From: Serratia sp. M24T3
GTDB lineage: Bacteria; Pseudomonadota; Gammaproteobacteria; Enterobacterales; Enterobacteriaceae
Assembly (NCBI RefSeq): GCF_000257645.1
Contig: NZ_AJHJ01000047.1
Coordinates: forward strand, 1 to 32,878
DNA: 32,878 bases
Reading direction: 5' to 3'
Under the pieces are notes generated by a model. The model was not told the DNA's origin, did no database searches, and saw only the letters and a program-made list of their open reading frames with translations. Below, in pieces: positions 1 through 6,896 of the stretch (position 1 is the stretch's first letter; each line of letters opens with the position of its first letter). Made by a program: the position numbers and the translations under genes.

Positions 1-243
1 TCAGCTACGCCAGCGGCAAAAGAAGCGGCTGCAGCTAACGCTGAGGAGGAAAAGGTCAGCCTGAACAATGCCAGCGCAGCAGAGCTATCAAAGGTTCTTA
101 ATGGCGTGGGCTTAAAAAAAGGACAGACCATCGTTGAATATCGTGAAGAGATGGGACCCTTTACCAATATTGACCAGCTACAGGAAGTGCCTGGAATTGG
201 CCCCGGTTTATTCAAGCGTAATCAGTCCCGTTTGAAATTGTGA
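1..243 (+). CDS. ybaV: ComEA-like helix-hairpin-helix protein, C-terminal part (YbaV)
   Basis: The open frame runs from the window edge to a TGA at 241-243, so only the last 80 residues are visible and the start lies outside. An Ala/Glu-rich linker (residues 1-18 of the fragment) leads into a helix-hairpin-helix DNA-binding domain: SLNNASAAELSKVLNGVG, then a second hairpin with VPGIGPGLF near the end. This is the standard ComEA/YbaV fold, which binds double-stranded DNA without sequence specificity. In E. coli ybaV sits just upstream of ybaW (fadM), as here. The E. coli protein has a signal peptide and is probably periplasmic; that part is not in the window. The cellular role in Enterobacterales is not settled. 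Confidence 0.9.
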   Translation, partial: SATPAAKEAAAANAEEEKVSLNNASAAELSKVLNGVGLKKGQTIVEYREEMGPFTNIDQLQEVPGIGPGLFKRNQSRLKL

Positions 244-250
244 TACGGAT

Positions 251-288
251 CGCGGCGATGAGCGAGAAGCTTTTTTCGCCGCGTTCTT
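251..288 (+). terminator. Probable terminator after ybaV
   Basis: CGCGGCGA (251-258) pairs perfectly with TCGCCGCG (276-283), with a 17-base loop, and is followed by TTCTTC. The loop is long and the T tract short, so this is a moderate candidate. It starts 7 bases after the ybaV stop codon. Confidence 0.5.
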
Positions 289-300
289 CTGCTAACCTGA

Positions 301-317
301 AAGAAGTCTGACCAGTT
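301..317 (-). promoter_or_regulatory. FadR-type operator upstream of fadM
   Basis: Read on the minus strand, 317 to 301 is AACTGGTCAGACTTCTT, which matches the known FadR pattern (A-C-TGGTC-N-GAC-then T-rich half). It lies about 60 bases before the fadM start and just upstream of a possible promoter (TTGTCC 322-327, 16 bases, TATTAA 344-349). fadM is a FadR-repressed gene in E. coli, which supports the reading. The assignment is by eye. Confidence 0.55.
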
Positions 318-376
318 GGCGTTGTCCTGCTGACATCGCCAGTTATTAAATTCTTTTAAATCGGCAGGTTCACTGT

Positions 377-769
377 ATGCAAACAACTATTAAGGTTCGT
401 GGGTTTCATATTGATGTTTATCAACACGTTAACAATGCCCGCTATTTAGAGTTTCTTGAAACGGCGCGTTGGGAATGGCTCGACAACAAAGAGGGCTTTC
501 AGTGGATGGCGCAAAACAACATTGCTTTCATTGTGGTCAACATCAATATCAATTATCGCAAGCCAGCCGTGCTTGGGGATCTGTTGCAAATAGACAGCCA
601 GCTGGAGCAGCTTAACGGCAAAAGTGGGGTACTTAAACAGGTGATTACCTGCAACGGAGAGACGGTATCTGACGCAATGCTGACCTTTGTCTGTATCGAT
701 TTGCGCACCCAGAAGGCATTACCGCTGGAAGGTGTATTAAGAGAAAAATTGAGTGAGTTGCAAGAGTAA
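377..769 (+). CDS. fadM: Long-chain acyl-CoA thioesterase III (FadM/YbaW/TesC)
   Basis: This 130-residue hotdog-fold thioesterase hydrolyses long-chain acyl-CoA esters in the cytoplasm. In E. coli it helps beta-oxidation by removing dead-end intermediates such as dienoyl-CoA. It is close to the E. coli protein (132 residues) along its whole length. Recognisable segments are the N-terminal VRGFHIDVYQHVNNARYLEF, which carries the catalytic Asp (D14) in the 4-hydroxybenzoyl-CoA-thioesterase motif DxYxHVNN, then VVVNININYRKPA and TFVCIDLRTQKA. The ATG at 377 gives the conserved MQTTIKVRG N-terminus. A FadR-like site lies 60 bases upstream. The following gene is unrelated and A+T-richer. Confidence 0.96.
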   Translation: MQTTIKVRGFHIDVYQHVNNARYLEFLETARWEWLDNKEGFQWMAQNNIAFIVVNININYRKPAVLGDLLQIDSQLEQLNGKSGVLKQVITCNGETVSDAMLTFVCIDLRTQKALPLEGVLREKLSELQE

Positions 770-866
770 CGGCCAAATAAGCGCTTCTTTATATTGTTAC
801 TCTTTGAGCCACGGCAGAATATCGCCCGAGATGATCGTAACCGCTCACCTAAAGGCGCGATAAAAA

Positions 867-2264
867 ATGCTGAAACCGATAAGCAAAGGGGGATTTATTC
901 AATCGCCCCTCGTTACAACGACTACTTCAACGCTGCCAGGCTCTTTGAATCAAAATATCCGCAGCGCACAACAGGCTGGGCCGTTTACCTCAATTAACTC
1001 TAATAAATCGATTTTGCCAGAATTACTGAATAAACAGCCCACTAAAATCTTTGATTCAAAGGTAACTTCGTCACTAAAGGAATCAGTTCAGAAAATAGAG
1101 AATAGACCGCTTGTCCAATGGCACGACATGACCAAAAAACAAAGAAAAGAACAGGGAGGAACAGTCGGATTTGCCAACAGGCACGGCATCGACTCAGGCT
1201 CATTGAGGCGGGTAATTAATAAGAAAAGCATTACATTTCAGGGTCATGTTGAAAAAAAATCAACGCATGATCAGTTCGTTCAGGCTCGACATATTCATCT
1301 TTGGTTGGCAATGTCGTCTGCTGAAAAAGCAGCGCAGGGCGGAGTGAAAGGATTTGCTCGGCAACATCAATTAAACGTTTTAGGGCTCAACCGATTCTTG
1401 AATAAAAGTGGTTTAACATTTTTGGGAATGCAGAGAATATCCAAGCATACAATCACATCCTGCTCTGTTCGCCATCTCGAAGAGTGGCAAAAATTGACCC
1501 ACCAGCAACGCTTCGACTGTGGTGGAGTTAATGGATTTGCTTACACTCAGCAGATCTATATTGGTCAATTTAACAAGCTAGCCAACCTGCAAGGGTTATC
1601 TGAGAGGGGGCGGCAATTTTTGACAGCCTCAACTTCTCCCGTCACTGATGCGCACCTTGATTTGTGGTTATCGATGTCGATTGAACAAAGGCTACAGATA
1701 GGTCAGATCACGGGATTTTCTCTCAAGCATAAAATCAATCTCAACGATTTACAGAAATACGCCAATATGGAGGGCTTGACGGCGCTTGGTATCCAGAGGC
1801 TACAACCCACCAAGTTAAAACCAGTTGCGAACAGCCATTTAACAGAGTGGCTGAATATGACTTCTGTAAAGCGGAAAAAAATAGGTGGGACCGCGGGGTA
1901 TGCATTAGATAAAAAAATTCTGCTGAAGACCTTCAGAACGTTTGCGAACGATCGCGGGCTTCGTTTTCTCGGATTGCAGAGGTTGTTTCCTCAGATTTCG
2001 TCAAGTGTCGAGGGAAGGCATCTTGAAGAATGGCGCAGCATGGACGATGCGCAAAAAAAAGCGGCTGGTGGGGTTACTGGTTTTGCCATGACTCATCAAA
2101 TTAGTCTCGGCGTTTGGCGAAACTATGCTGTAAGTACCGGGCTGAATCTAAAAGGGGAAATGCGTCTGCAGCGCTTAAAGAGCGCAGATCAATCAAAATC
2201 TATCCTGACTGAACCCGTAACGTTACTGCCAGAAAAAGTCGATGTGGCCCCATCAATAGCTTGA
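867..2264 (+). CDS. Unrecognised protein of six 61-residue repeats
   Basis: I do not recognise this 465-residue protein. The first 75 or so residues are rich in Ser, Thr, Asn and Gln with no signal peptide or membrane segment. Residues about 80-438 are six tandem repeats. Their invariant Trp residues fall at 85, 146, 207, 267, 328 and 389, a period of 60-61. The consensus is roughly H-L-x2-W-x2-M-x4-(Q/K)-(R/K)-x3-G-G-x2-G-(F/Y)-A-x2-H-x-I, then a segment with (F/L)-x3-A-N, and G-L-x3-G-x-Q-R-L. The GG-x2-GFA-x2-H-I core looks like a helix-turn-helix, so a nucleic-acid or peptide-binding solenoid is possible (inference). The polar N-terminus would also suit a secreted effector, but no secretion genes are near. 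Sampled 60-base blocks are near 40% G+C, against about 60% in queC. It splits fadM from queC, adjacent in E. coli, which suggests acquisition. ATG 867 has only a weak AAAGG about 12 bases upstream. Confidence 0.85.
   Translation: MLKPISKGGFIQSPLVTTTTSTLPGSLNQNIRSAQQAGPFTSINSNKSILPELLNKQPTKIFDSKVTSSLKESVQKIENRPLVQWHDMTKKQRKEQGGTVGFANRHGIDSGSLRRVINKKSITFQGHVEKKSTHDQFVQARHIHLWLAMSSAEKAAQGGVKGFARQHQLNVLGLNRFLNKSGLTFLGMQRISKHTITSCSVRHLEEWQKLTHQQRFDCGGVNGFAYTQQIYIGQFNKLANLQGLSERGRQFLTASTSPVTDAHLDLWLSMSIEQRLQIGQITGFSLKHKINLNDLQKYANMEGLTALGIQRLQPTKLKPVANSHLTEWLNMTSVKRKKIGGTAGYALDKKILLKTFRTFANDRGLRFLGLQRLFPQISSSVEGRHLEEWRSMDDAQKKAAGGVTGFAMTHQISLGVWRNYAVSTGLNLKGEMRLQRLKSADQSKSILTEPVTLLPEKVDVAPSIA
1107..2180 (+). 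repeat. Six tandem protein-level repeats of about 183 bp
   Basis: Units begin near residues 81, 141, 202, 262, 323 and 384 of the protein starting at 867, and correspond to about 180-183 bp each. The DNA copies have diverged strongly while the protein pattern (Trp, GG-x2-GF, GL-x3-G, RL) is retained. That indicates old duplication under selection rather than a fresh tandem expansion. Repeat 4 replaces the GG with GQ, and repeat 5 has GY in place of GF. Confidence 0.85.
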
Positions 2265-2275
2265 GGGGCCTGTTA
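2246..2275 (+). terminator. Weak terminator overlapping the repeat-protein stop
   Basis: GGCCCC (2246-2251) pairs with GGGGCC (2265-2270), a 13-base loop containing the coding end, with the TGA at 2262-2264. It is followed by TGTTAACTT, which is a poor T tract. It lies between convergent genes. Confidence 0.4.
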
Positions 2276-2288
2276 ACTTAACGGCGGA

Positions 2289-2987
2289 TCAAACCAGACC
2301 GGTTTTTTGTTTCATGCTGGCGCTAACCGCCTCAGGTGCTTGCTGGTATTCTTCAAGACCCTTGGCACGCAGGTGGCACGCGGCGCATTCGCCGCAGCCG
2401 TCGCCTGCGATGCCGTTGTAGCAGGTCAGGGTCTGGTTGCGGACAAGCGGCAATTTGCCGTAGTAGTCTGCCAACGCCCAGGTTTCTGCTTTGTTTAGCC
2501 ACATCAACGGGGTTTCAAAGCGAATATCGCGAGCAATGCCCAGAGTAACGGCGTGATTAAGGGCCTTAACAAATTCGTCGCGACAGTCTGGGTAGCCTGA
2601 GAAATCCGTTTCGCAAACGCCGGTTATCAGAGCTTCAGCTTGAACCTGATAAGCATAAATAGCCGCCAGCGTCAGGAACAGAATATTGCGTCCCGGCACG
2701 AAGGTGCTCGGCAAGCCGTTTTCTTCATTTTCACCAAATTGCGGAACCGGAATGTTATCGCGAGTCAGGCTGCTAACCGCCAGTTCATTAAGCAATCCGA
2801 CATCAAGCACCTTGTGCGCTTTTGCACCCAGCTCCAGCGACAGCTTTTGGGCGATATCTATTTCGGCGCGATGGCGTTGGCCATAATCAAAAGTGATGCA
2901 ATGTACTTCATCATATTGGGTGAGCGCCTGCACTAAACACGTGGTCGAGTCCTGCCCGCCACTAAAGACCACAACGGCTCTTTTCAT
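2289..2987 (-). CDS. queC: 7-cyano-7-deazaguanine synthase QueC
   Basis: QueC converts 7-carboxy-7-deazaguanine, ammonia and ATP to preQ0 in the queuosine tRNA-modification pathway (cytoplasm). The 232-residue length is normal for the family. The PP-loop ATP-binding motif SGGQDSTTC is at residues 9-17. The structural zinc is bound by four cysteines near the C-terminus, here C189, C198, C201 and C204 within [22 protein letters not shown] and [14 protein letters not shown] are other family signatures. On its strand AAGG lies about 8 bases before the ATG at 2987. In E. coli ybaE and cof follow; here ybaE is missing and cof is decayed. No preQ1 riboswitch was seen upstream. Confidence 0.97.
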   Translation of the reverse strand: MKRAVVVFSGGQDSTTCLVQALTQYDEVHCITFDYGQRHRAEIDIAQKLSLELGAKAHKVLDVGLLNELAVSSLTRDNIPVPQFGENEENGLPSTFVPGRNILFLTLAAIYAYQVQAEALITGVCETDFSGYPDCRDEFVKALNHAVTLGIARDIRFETPLMWLNKAETWALADYYGKLPLVRNQTLTCYNGIAGDGCGECAACHLRAKGLEEYQQAPEAVSASMKQKTGLV

Positions 2988-3009
2988 CTTAAATACCTTT
3001 TTAATTGTT

Positions 3010-3349
3010 CAGGCTGCAAGGGGTAAACAGCTTATGATGGCGGTATGTTACTGTCGTTTTGCAGACGTTAATAGCAAAAATCAATCATCTTGGCTCGTGG
3101 GCGGTGGCAATCAGGCCTGGCCTGCGATGAACTGCCAATCGAGCCTGCATGGTGTTTGGCGATGCGATGAATGATGGTGAAATGCTGCTAAGCGTCTGGC
3201 GAGGGTGGGTAATGGGCAACGCTTTACCGCTTTTGAAGCAGCACGTTGGTCGTCTTGAGGTCATTGGTCATTGCAAGGAGCAGGCGGTCTCGCACTTTTT
3301 ACAACATTGGCTGAATTCACTAGGCTTGAGTTATTCCCCCGAAGACTAA
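3010..3349 (+). pseudogene. cof: cof remnant (HAD phosphatase, 5' part lost, frameshifted)
   Basis: 3146-3349 translates to the C-terminus of Cof: [38 protein letters not shown] and YSPED closely follow the end of E. coli Cof, an HMP-PP/sugar-phosphate HAD hydrolase. Just before, 3114-3149 reads [12 protein letters not shown] in another frame, as the residues expected ahead of CMVFGD, so there is a frameshift near 3146. Further upstream around 3010-3023 SGCKG followed by a stop may be the decayed NKG loop. The N-terminal two thirds, with the nucleophile DxDGT, is absent. Conserved glycines are replaced by Trp (SVWRGWVMG). The ATG at 3149 is therefore not a real start. cof lies at this position, upstream of decR, in E. 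coli. Confidence 0.85.
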
Positions 3350-3361
3350 GGCATTGCAGCT

Positions 3362-3388
3362 AGCCGACGTGAAGGCGCCGGCTTTTTG
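3362..3388 (+). terminator. Terminator after the cof remnant
   Basis: AGCCG-A-CG (3362-3369) pairs with CG-C-CGGCT (3376-3383) around a TGAAGG loop with one mismatch, and runs into TTTTT. It is probably the original cof terminator, kept after the gene decayed. Confidence 0.65.
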
Positions 3389-3408
3389 CTCTTTACTCTT
3401 GGTTAAGA

Positions 3409-4452
3409 TCAGCGCAAACCGGTAAGTTTTTCACGGTACGGCGACAGACAGCCAAGATTTTCTGCCACCCAGTGCGGATTAAAATAGGTATGCTGGTAAC
3501 GCTCACCGCTGTCGCAAATCAGCGTGACGATTGAGCCTTTTTCGCCCCGTTCGCGCATCTCTTCTGCCAACTGTAATGCCCCCCAGACATTGGTGCCGGT
3601 AGAACCGCCAACCTTGCGGCCAAGCATAATTTCAAGCCAGTGTACGGTCGCAACGCTTGCGGCGTCAGGGACTTGCATCATGCGGTCAATCACGCCAGGG
3701 ATAAATGAAGGCTCGACCCGAGGACGACCAATACCCTCGATACGGCTACTGCACTGAGCCACTAACTCTTTATTACCTTGTTGATAACAATCGTAAAAAA
3801 CCGAGTTCTCCGGATCAACGACGACTAACTCAGTTTGGTGGCCCTGATAGCGAATATAGCGCCCCAGAGTCGCCGAGGTGCCGCCGGTTCCGGCGCTCAT
3901 CACTAGGTAGCGCGGCACAGGGCAAGGCTCCAGTTCCATCTGCCGATAAATGCTTTCGGCGATGTTGTTATTGCCACGCCAGTCGGTAGCCCGTTCGGCG
4001 TAGGTAAACTGGTCCATGTAATGACCATTCAGTTCAGTTGCCAACTGTTCGGAAGCAGCATAAATCTGGCTGGAATTTTCTACAAAATGGCAACGCCCGC
4101 CGTAAAACTCAATTTGCTGGATTTTGCGCGGAGCAGTGCAGGCTGGCATTACCGCGATAAACGGCAGACCCAGCAGTCGGGCAAAATAGGCTTCTGAAAT
4201 CGCTGTACTACCGGATGAGGACTCTATAATTGGCGTGTTTTCTTTAATCCAGCCGTTACACAGGCCGTATAAAAATAGTGAACGCGCCAGGCGGTGTTTC
4301 AGGCTGCCGGTCGGATGAGTACTTTCATCTTTAAGATACAGTGAAATCCCCGGAAAATCGGCAATATTCAGGCGAATTAAATGAGTATCGGCAGAGCGGC
4401 GAAAATCCGCATCGATTTCTTTGATTGCGTTTTTGACCCAGCAGTCGTTCAT
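3409..4452 (-). CDS. ccdA: PLP-dependent cysteine desulfhydrase of the cysteine-synthase family (CcdA-like)
   Basis: This 347-residue protein has the fold-type II cysteine synthase / cystathionine beta-synthase architecture. The PLP lysine is K52 in [12 protein letters not shown]. The substrate loop ESSSGSTA is at 77-84, the phosphate-binding SAGTGGT at 186-192, and the PLP-ring region ICDSGERY near the C-terminus. It is longer than CysK/CysM (about 300-320). Proteins of this type paired divergently with a DecR/YbaO regulator were described in Pantoea ananatis as cysteine-inducible cysteine desulfhydrases (CcdA/CcdR), which break excess L-cysteine to pyruvate, ammonia and sulfide. The arrangement here is the same, with 127 bases between the divergent starts. 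Substrate assignment rests on this context. An AGGGA precedes the ATG. Confidence 0.8.
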   Translation of the reverse strand: MNDCWVKNAIKEIDADFRRSADTHLIRLNIADFPGISLYLKDESTHPTGSLKHRLARSLFLYGLCNGWIKENTPIIESSSGSTAISEAYFARLLGLPFIAVMPACTAPRKIQQIEFYGGRCHFVENSSQIYAASEQLATELNGHYMDQFTYAERATDWRGNNNIAESIYRQMELEPCPVPRYLVMSAGTGGTSATLGRYIRYQGHQTELVVVDPENSVFYDCYQQGNKELVAQCSSRIEGIGRPRVEPSFIPGVIDRMMQVPDAASVATVHWLEIMLGRKVGGSTGTNVWGALQLAEEMRERGEKGSIVTLICDSGERYQHTYFNPHWVAENLGCLSPYREKLTGLR

Positions 4453-4552
4453 GGTGTTTTCCCTGGGGGAATAAATGTTGTTTTGTTTGTCGTAGCTTAC
4501 CTTGGTGCTGGGGAAAAAAGGTTGCTATTTTTCATCGTAAACGGCAATTTTG

Positions 4553-4567
4553 TAGAAAATATTTCTC
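4553..4567 (+). promoter_or_regulatory. Lrp/AsnC-type palindrome in the ccdA-decR divergent region
   Basis: TAGAAAATATTTCTC fits the degenerate Lrp box YAGHAWATTWTDCTR at 13 of 15 positions. It contains perfect arms AGAAA (4554-4558) and TTTCT (4562-4566). It ends 13 bases before the regulator ATG, which suits autoregulation, possibly combined with activation of the divergent gene. Which regulator binds is inference. Confidence 0.45.
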
Positions 4568-4579
4568 TGGAATGGACTA

Positions 4580-5035
4580 ATGATAGATAAAACTGACCGC
4601 AAGCTGCTGGCCCTGTTGCAGCAGGACTGCACTCTTTCTCTCAACGAACTGGCGGAAGCTGTAAATCTGACTTCGACACCCTGCTGGAAAAGAATAAAAC
4701 GACTGGAGGAAGAGGGGATCATTTTGGGCAAAGTTGCGCTGCTCGACGGTGATAAGCTCGGCCTCAGCCTGACCGCTTTTGTGCGCATTAAAACCCAGCA
4801 GCACAGCAGCCAGTGGTATCAAAATTTTGTCGCACAGGTGGAGTCTTTCCCTGAGGTGCTGTCTTTTTATCGCATGGCGGGTGAATTTGACTACCTGATG
4901 CAGGTGCAAGTTGCAGACATGAAAAGCTACGATAACTTTTATAAAAAGTTGGTCAGCGCCGTACCAGGCCTGCTGGATGTGACATCAAACTTTGCCATGG
5001 AACGCATAAAGTCGACCACGCATTTGCCTCTTTAG
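4580..5035 (+). CDS. decR: Lrp/AsnC-family cysteine-responsive regulator (DecR/YbaO/CcdR)
   Basis: This 151-residue transcription factor has an N-terminal winged helix-turn-helix (residues 2-60: [43 protein letters not shown]) and a C-terminal RAM ligand/oligomerisation domain (about 70-145: [30 protein letters not shown]). E. coli DecR senses L-cysteine and activates the cysteine-detoxifying operon yhaOM (cyuPA). Here the divergent neighbour is itself a cysteine desulfhydrase, so local control is likely. The length matches E. coli (152). ATG at 4580 gives the conserved IDKTDRKLL start, with GGA about 5 bases upstream. Confidence 0.93.
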   Translation: MIDKTDRKLLALLQQDCTLSLNELAEAVNLTSTPCWKRIKRLEEEGIILGKVALLDGDKLGLSLTAFVRIKTQQHSSQWYQNFVAQVESFPEVLSFYRMAGEFDYLMQVQVADMKSYDNFYKKLVSAVPGLLDVTSNFAMERIKSTTHLPL

Positions 5036-5126
5036 GCAAAAAAGTTTCGTAAGAATGAGCGGTTATTGATGGTATCCTAACGCCGGAAATAAGAGACTTT
5101 ACAATTAAAATCATGGAAAAATCTGC

Positions 5127-6896
5127 GTGAGACTGTTTGCCCAACTGGCCTGGTACTTCCGTCGCGAATGGCGAAGGTATCTGGGAGCCGTCGCTCTGTT
5201 AATCGTTATCGCCATCCTGCAACTTTTGCCGCCTAAGCTGGTGGGCATCGTTATTGATGGTGTCACCGGTAAGACGCTGCCCGCAAACAAATTATTCTTC
5301 TGGCTGGGCCTGATTCTGGGCACGGCCATTCTGGTTTATCTGCTGCGCTATGTGTGGCGCGTGCTGCTGTTTGGTGCGTCATATCAGTTGGCGGTAGAAC
5401 TGCGTCAAAATTTCTATCGCCAGCTTAGTCGCCAGCATCCGGCTTTCTATTTACGCCATCGTACCGGTGACCTGATTGCCCGCGCCACTAACGACGTCGA
5501 TCGCGTAGTGTTTGCCGCCGGGGAAGGGGTGCTGACGCTGGTCGATTCTCTGGTGATGGGGCTGGCAGTGTTGATTGTGATGGCAACGCAAATCAGCTGG
5601 GAACTGACCCTGCTGTCGCTGGTGCCGATGCCGATTATGGCCGCTGTGATTAAACGTTATGGTGATCAGCTACATCAGCGTTTTAAGGTCGCACAGGCGG
5701 CGTTTTCTTCGCTAAACGATCAGGCGCAGGAAAGTCTGACCAGCATCCGCATGATTAAGGCATTTGGTCTCGAAAACCATCAGTCTTCACAGTTTGCCGA
5801 TGTGGCGCAGGACACAGGGCTTAAAAACATGCGCGTGGCGCGCGTCGATGCTCGTTTTGATCCCACAATTTATGTCTCTATCGGCATGGCTAACATGCTG
5901 GCCATTGGTGGCGGTAGCTGGATGGTGGTTAACGGGCATCTGACACTGGGGCAATTGACCAGCTTTGTGATGTATCTCGGGCTGATGATTTGGCCGATGC
6001 TGGCGCTGGCTTGGATGTTTAACATTGTTGAACGTGGAAGTGCAGCTTATAGCCGTATTCGCAGCCTGCTGCAGGAAGCGCCTTGCGTGCTGGACGGCAC
6101 CCGGCCGTTGTCGGCGGAACGCAGCGAGCTGGAGGTGAATGTCGAAAGCTTCTTTTATCCGCAGACTACCGCACCGTCTTTGCATGACGTGCAGTTTATC
6201 CTGCAGCCGGGCAATATGCTTGGGCTGTGCGGGCCAACTGGCTCGGGAAAAAGTACCCTGCTTGCGCTGCTGCAACGCCAGTTTGACGTCACTCAGGGCA
6301 GCATTCGCTATCAGGGCAAGCCGCTGAGTGAAGTGCTGCTCGATGACTGGCGATCAAGGTTGTCAATCGTCAGTCAAACGCCGTTTTTATTCTCCGATAC
6401 CGTGGCGCAAAACATCGCGCTGGGGCGTCCCGACGCAACTCAGGAACAGATCGAGCAGGCGGCGGAAATGGCCTGTGTGCATCAAGACATTCTTCGTCTG
6501 CCGCAGGGTTATGACACCGAGGTCGGCGAGCGCGGCGTGATGCTGTCCGGCGGCCAAAAGCAGCGCATTTCCATAGCCCGCGCGCTGCTGCTCGATGCAG
6601 AAATCCTGATCCTCGATGATGCGCTGAGCGCCGTCGATGGCCGCACGGAGCACCAGATTTTGCAAAACTTGCGCCAGTGGGGCAGTGATAAAACGGTGAT
6701 CATTAGTGCGCATCGTCTGTCAGCTTTGGTCGATGCCAACGAGATTCTGGTATTTACCAAAGGTGGCATCGTGCAGCGCGGCGACCATGAAACGCTGGCG
6801 GCCAGCGCCGGCTGGTATCGTGATATGAATCGTTATCAACAGCTTGAAGCGGCGCTGGATGATGTTCCTGCCTCACAGGAGCCGGTGAATCAATGA
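5127..6896 (+). CDS. mdlA: ABC exporter half-transporter MdlA
   Basis: MdlA is an inner-membrane type IV ABC exporter half (589 residues): six predicted membrane segments in residues 15-300, then an ATPase domain. The ATPase has Walker [10 protein letters not shown] (369-377), Q-loop SQTPF (416-420), signature LSGGQ (473-477), Walker B ILILDD (493-498) and the H-loop SAHRL (527-531). The residue after the Walker B Asp is Asp498 instead of Glu, so this site is probably catalytically poor. MdlB supplies the Glu, as expected for an asymmetric heterodimer. The start is GTG 5127, giving the conserved MRLFAQL. The gene overlaps mdlB by 4 bases. The physiological substrate is unknown; it is annotated as multidrug-like. 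Confidence 0.96.
   Translation: MRLFAQLAWYFRREWRRYLGAVALLIVIAILQLLPPKLVGIVIDGVTGKTLPANKLFFWLGLILGTAILVYLLRYVWRVLLFGASYQLAVELRQNFYRQLSRQHPAFYLRHRTGDLIARATNDVDRVVFAAGEGVLTLVDSLVMGLAVLIVMATQISWELTLLSLVPMPIMAAVIKRYGDQLHQRFKVAQAAFSSLNDQAQESLTSIRMIKAFGLENHQSSQFADVAQDTGLKNMRVARVDARFDPTIYVSIGMANMLAIGGGSWMVVNGHLTLGQLTSFVMYLGLMIWPMLALAWMFNIVERGSAAYSRIRSLLQEAPCVLDGTRPLSAERSELEVNVESFFYPQTTAPSLHDVQFILQPGNMLGLCGPTGSGKSTLLALLQRQFDVTQGSIRYQGKPLSEVLLDDWRSRLSIVSQTPFLFSDTVAQNIALGRPDATQEQIEQAAEMACVHQDILRLPQGYDTEVGERGVMLSGGQKQRISIARALLLDAEILILDDALSAVDGRTEHQILQNLRQWGSDKTVIISAHRLSALVDANEILVFTKGGIVQRGDHETLAASAGWYRDMNRYQQLEAALDDVPASQEPVNQ

Noticed and set aside
794-997. 67-codon plus-strand frame before the repeat protein
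   Set aside because: It overlaps the start of the 465-residue repeat protein in another frame and has no likeness to known proteins.
1107-2180. CRISPR or DNA-level tandem array in the repeat gene
   Set aside because: The repetition is at protein level only; DNA units are diverged and there are no spacers.
2893-3174. 93-codon plus-strand frame spanning the queC start and the cof remnant
   Set aside because: Its first part is antisense to queC and its last part crosses the decayed cof in the wrong frame.
3149-3349. Intact 66-residue gene
   Set aside because: It is only the C-terminal piece of cof; no promoter or ribosome-binding site supports independent expression.
5023-5040. TTTGCCT-CTTT-AGGCAAA hairpin at the decR stop as a terminator
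   Set aside because: A perfect 7-bp stem, but followed by AAAGTTTCG on plus and no T tract on minus; left unassigned.
5787-6275. 162-codon minus-strand frame opposite mdlA
   Set aside because: Shadow of the conserved MdlA reading frame; composition rich in His/Gln as expected from antisense reading.
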